The notes under the pieces: generated by a model
Seen by the model: only the letters and a program-made list of their open reading frames with translations
Database searches by the model: none
Told to the model about the DNA's origin: nothing
Made by a program: the position numbers and the translations under genes
Part shown: positions 61,149 through 64,000 of the stretch, piece after piece
Layout of the letters: every line of letters starts with the position of its first letter
Position numbering within the stretch: the first letter of the stretch is position 1
From: Eustoma russellianum
Lineage: Eukaryota; Streptophyta; Magnoliopsida; Gentianales; Gentianaceae
Assembly: GCA_036186865.1 (NCBI GenBank)
Contig: AP025042.1
Coordinates: forward strand, 18,190,214 to 18,254,213
Direction of reading: 5' to 3'
DNA: 64,000 nucleotides

Positions 61149-61464
61149 TTTTATCTATTATATTACAATAAGGGTGAGTAAAACACACATTGAAACCATT
61201 GTCAACAAATTGAGAAATACTAAGAAGATTGTAAGATAAGTTGCTTACCAAAAACACGTTGGAGATTTGGAGTGTATTCGGATTTCCAATCGTACCTTTA
61301 CCGATGATCTTGCCTTCATTGTTGTCTCCAAAGGTCACGGATCCGCCTTTTGTGACCTTCTTTAATTTGGAGAAGAGGCTCGGGTCACCTGTCATGTGCC
61401 TCGAGCAACCACTGTCAAGGAACCACTTTATTGATGTTTCTTTTGATGAGTGGTCTCCCTGCAA
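61117..61464 (-). CDS. pol: Sirevirus protease (first pol segment)
   Basis: An open frame of 115 residues. The aspartic protease motif WFLDSGCSRHMTG has its catalytic Asp at residue 17, and the flap-like FGDNNEGKIIGKGTIG follows. It would cut the polyprotein into working units. It starts 55 bases after the gag stop in another frame; the intervening minus-strand bases end in TTTTACATTGCAG, which resembles a splice acceptor. It runs out of frame at the join with integrase. Confidence 0.88.
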   Translation of the reverse strand: MQGDHSSKETSIKWFLDSGCSRHMTGDPSLFSKLKKVTKGGSVTFGDNNEGKIIGKGTIGNPNTLQISNVFLVSNLSYNLLSISQFVDNGFNVCFTHPYCNIIDKNGENRFKRKT

Positions 61465-61519
61465 TGTAAAAAGGTGATTTAGGTACCCTTTTAATTTTGG
61501 GTCCTTTCGAGTTAGTTAA

Positions 61520-63436
61520 TCACCTTTTAGTAAAGGTACCTTTCGGTACCCATACTTGGGTGATCCTTCTCGGTCTATCAAATGGCAAGAAAGTAGATGG
61601 AGGTGCGACATAGTATACATGTGGTGCATGTACTTTGGGTCTTTGCCCAAGGACTCCTCTATACTCATTGTATGAAGGGCGTTTGTGATATGTCCTTGTG
61701 TGTGTGTGCGTGGTGCGTGGATGATATGCATTCCGTGTATGCATTGATCTCTTATTCTCATATCTATATGGTACAACATTATATTTCACACGATATGAGG
61801 GAGTGGGGCGTGTGGAAGGGGGCGCTTTTTGCGTCATCTTAGACGCCACTTGATGCTTAGAGGTGTCTACCTTTTTAGACACAACAAACTTGGTTGGTTT
61901 GGTTGATACTTCGTTAGTATCAACGTACCCCAATCCAGTTTTGTCACTGTCATGCTTTTGTGATAATATGATGCGATGCAGCATGTTTGACCCTGTATCG
62001 AATTGTTTCATCATTTTCTCTAAGTCTATATTCCTTGATTTCAAATTTGAAATCTCGGATTTCATTTCATTATTTTGAGACGTTAATGATGAGATCTCGG
62101 TTTTTAATGCAGTGATGACACATGAAGACTCTTTCTTTGAATTGCTTAATTGAGCGACAAGATTCTCGTTAGAAGATTCTAACAGTTTCTTGTCTTCAAT
62201 TAAACGTTTCTTTTCTTTTGCGAGAGTCTTAGTGAATTTATGCAACTCAAGATATTGACTAAATAGATCATCGTAAGAAGGTTCAGAGTCAGAGTCAGAG
62301 TCAGATGATACCTCATTAGACGCCTTTGAAGCGAAGCAAACTTGAGCGGTCTCCTCTTCGGTTTCAGATTCAGAGTCTGATGAATCACTCCATGTGGAGG
62401 CCTTTAGTGCACGTTTCCTTTGTTTAGGATCTGAGACGGGTCTATTTTTGTTCCGCTCCTTGTCAGGGTACTTATTAGTTTGCTTTTCTTTGTTCGGGCA
62501 GTCATATGATAAGTGTCCAAGTTTCCCGCATTCATAACATTTAATGTCCTTATCATTTGACTTGTTTTTATTTCTTTTAGATGTAGTGCCTTTGTTTTTA
62601 TTTCTAAATGATTTTCTCATGAATCTTCTTAGTCCTTTAGCCAATAGAATTAAGTCATCATTATCCGATTCGGAATCACTATCTTCTACGTGATCGGAGG
62701 GAGGGGAGACGTATTCATTTGATTTAAAAGCAATTGTCTTACCTTGTTTGGTTGATTCCGATTTCCGAATAATGAGTTTGTTTTCATACACTTTTAGTGA
62801 ACCAATGAGTTCTTCCATTTTTATTGACTTAGTCTCCTTGCTCTCTTCTATGGCAGTCACTTTAGGATCCCATTCTGAAGGGAGGCTCCGTAGGACTTTC
62901 TGTACTTTTTCCTGCGTTGTAAAAGCCTTACCAAGAGACTCAAGAGAGTTATAGATGTTAGTCAAACGAAGATCCATATCAACAATTGACTCATTAGGCA
63001 ACAACTTGAAAGACTCAAGCGTAGACATAAGCATATTGATTTTAGACTCTTTTACTTGACTCGTGCCTTCGTGTTTCATCTCTAAGATTCTCCACATTTC
63101 TTGTGCACTCGAACAATTAGACACATAACTAGACTCACTCTTACTTAAACCATTTAAGAGTAACTGCATGGCCTTAGCATTCATACTCAGTTTCTTTTTG
63201 TCTTCACTAGTATAGTCTTGTCTCGTTTTAATCACTTCTAGTGTGACTCCATCTACAGTGGTCAGTTTAGACGGGACATATGGACCATCTTCAATTATTG
63301 ACCAAAGGTCTATGTCTATAGCCATAAGAAATAATTTCATCCTAAGTTTCCATTGAATAAAAGACTCACCGTCAAAGAGTGGAGGCCTTTGGCTTGACAT
63401 ACCTTCTTGTTCGGTTTTGAGATTTGTGGATGCCAT
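61520..63436 (-). CDS. gag: Sirevirus gag, intact 638-residue frame
   Basis: The structural protein forming the RNA-packaging particle. Order: N-terminal gag domain (PPLFDGESFIQWKLRMKLFL at 18-37, then EMWRILEMKHEGTSQVKESK, and LRLTNIYNSLESLG); a lysine-rich stretch (270-298); a CCHC knuckle YECGKLGHLSYDC (Cys300, Cys303, His308, Cys313); Ser/Asp/Glu-rich acidic runs (345-390); a predicted coiled coil (about 400-480); and a basic His-rich tail ending TQVWVPKGTFTKR. The ATG at 63436 follows the primer site by about 40 bases and is the same start as in the two defective copies. The frame is unbroken and could be translated. Large gag with a C-terminal coiled coil is usual for Sireviruses. Confidence 0.94.
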   Translation of the reverse strand: MASTNLKTEQEGMSSQRPPLFDGESFIQWKLRMKLFLMAIDIDLWSIIEDGPYVPSKLTTVDGVTLEVIKTRQDYTSEDKKKLSMNAKAMQLLLNGLSKSESSYVSNCSSAQEMWRILEMKHEGTSQVKESKINMLMSTLESFKLLPNESIVDMDLRLTNIYNSLESLGKAFTTQEKVQKVLRSLPSEWDPKVTAIEESKETKSIKMEELIGSLKVYENKLIIRKSESTKQGKTIAFKSNEYVSPPSDHVEDSDSESDNDDLILLAKGLRRFMRKSFRNKNKGTTSKRNKNKSNDKDIKCYECGKLGHLSYDCPNKEKQTNKYPDKERNKNRPVSDPKQRKRALKASTWSDSSDSESETEEETAQVCFASKASNEVSSDSDSDSEPSYDDLFSQYLELHKFTKTLAKEKKRLIEDKKLLESSNENLVAQLSNSKKESSCVITALKTEISSLTSQNNEMKSEISNLKSRNIDLEKMMKQFDTGSNMLHRIILSQKHDSDKTGLGYVDTNEVSTKPTKFVVSKKVDTSKHQVASKMTQKAPPSTRPTPSYRVKYNVVPYRYENKRSMHTRNAYHPRTTHTHTRTYHKRPSYNEYRGVLGQRPKVHAPHVYYVAPPSTFLPFDRPRRITQVWVPKGTFTKR

Positions 63437-63476
63437 CTCACTGAATCGTTGGATTCCTTGTAGTGAGTATTCCTGC

Positions 63477-63488
63477 GCTCTGATACCA
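63477..63488 (-). promoter_or_regulatory. Primer-binding site of the Sirevirus
   Basis: The minus strand reads TGGTATCAGAGC, a perfect initiator Met-tRNA match, two bases after the 5' LTR end (TCCTACA). Confidence 0.93.
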
Positions 63489-63490
63489 CT

Positions 63491-64000
63491 TGTAGGATCT
63501 GCAAGGCACCACTAGAAGGGGGGGGGGTTGAATAGATGGTGCGGAAAGTGTGCTTTTTAAAATTTCTTTAAACTTGATCAATACAAGTTCTGAAAACAGA
63601 TTCTGTTTTCAGGACCTGTTTTAAAACGTTTTTAAAACCAGGTTAGAGGTCTCCAAAAATTATGAAATTTTGAGAGAACTTAGCCTCAGATGTTATGAGA
63701 GTCCCCTAAAAATTTCAAATCAAAATTCAACCTTTAACCCCTTCAAAAACCGTTGGCACTCAGATTGTGCAAATCTGCCAGAACCGGTAGATGGTTTTGA
63801 AAAAATTAATTCCTATTTGTGTGGATGTCCAAATGATCTGAAAATTTGACCAATAACTCTTCACACACTATATTTAAATGGGTTGAAACAGTTTTTGAAA
63901 ATTCTTTTTGGAAGTAGGTCAAATACACCCAAAGTCTCAACCTTTGCAAGTCTGAAAATCAGACTGCACTAGTCTCAGTACTTTTGATGTTTGGATGACT
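63491..64000 (-). repeat. 5' LTR of the Sirevirus, first part only
   Basis: Repeats 55045-55554 almost exactly and runs off the window. By comparison with the left LTR about 2.5 kb more should follow, then the rest of copy 3 and a target duplication. Confidence 0.92.

Larger units (their letters stand above)
55045..64000 (-). mobile_element. Young, nearly complete Sirevirus (Copia), right LTR runs off the window
   Basis: In + coordinates: 3' LTR 55045-58093, interior 58094-63490, and 5' LTR from 63491 to beyond the window. Over the ~510 bp that can be compared, the two LTRs differ by about one substitution and one homopolymer length change (8 versus 10 G), so the insertion is recent. The minus-strand order is gag, protease, integrase, RT, RNase H, polypurine tract. 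The host is the degenerate gag of copy 3. Pol has two frame changes. There is no envelope-like frame between pol and the polypurine tract, unlike SIRE1-type members. Confidence 0.93.

Noticed and set aside
58532..61477. Open frames on the + strand opposite the Sirevirus pol and protease
   Set aside because: They are antisense shadows of the coding strand with no recognisable protein feature.
61464..61520. Intron between gag and protease (ends TTTTACATTGCAG on the minus strand)
   Set aside because: No matching donor could be chosen with confidence and the gag stop is directly upstream; recorded only as a remark on the protease segment.

Overview
This is plant nuclear DNA. I see no host gene; almost the whole 64 kb is layered LTR retrotransposons. 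The evidence for a plant is: plant Copia lineages (a Sirevirus, a Tnt1/Tork-like relic, another Copia), Ty3/Gypsy elements with the Del/Tekay-type 3' internal end (a GAGGACGAAA motif, then a G-rich polypurine tract), primer sites matching plant initiator Met-tRNA, and a fragment of plant mitochondrial 18S rRNA. The species cannot be named from the sequence; the nesting depth suggests a large, repeat-rich genome.

Layout. (1) 1-7741: the right part of a + strand non-autonomous Gypsy element, with the tail of a 5' LTR, a 1.4 kb non-coding interior and a 5.3 kb 3' LTR. The LTR holds TA-rich repeats, a 10-N assembly gap and a block of organelle DNA. (2) 8291-13853: a decayed minus-strand Copia element with ~507 bp LTRs and an exact ACTTG target duplication. 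(3) ~14400-17525: a minus-strand Tnt1/Tork-like Copia relic without recognised LTRs. (4) ~17526-19873: gene-free DNA with microsatellites and an LTR-like right part. (5) 19874-55044: a broken + strand array of Sirevirus-type copies whose interiors keep only a degenerate gag. Its first LTR is split by a solo giant Gypsy LTR (20825-42459), which is itself split by a 17 kb minus-strand element with three LTRs and two interiors (24558-41577). A second giant-LTR fragment (42901-45972) lies at a rearranged junction. (6) 55045-64000: a young, nearly complete minus-strand Sirevirus inserted into the last gag-only copy. It has an open gag of 638 aa and a pol with two frameshifts, and it runs off the window.

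How the parts relate. The giant-LTR Gypsy elements code for nothing, so any movement needed proteins from relatives outside the window. Their LTRs (4.5-5.3 kb) are about three times as long as their interiors (1.4-1.8 kb). The gag-only Sirevirus copies are similarly parasitic, and the Sirevirus beside them is a close autonomous-type relative. Target-site duplications give the order: gag-only Sirevirus array, then giant LTR, then three-LTR element. The coding Sirevirus is also late, because its LTRs are nearly identical where both can be read.
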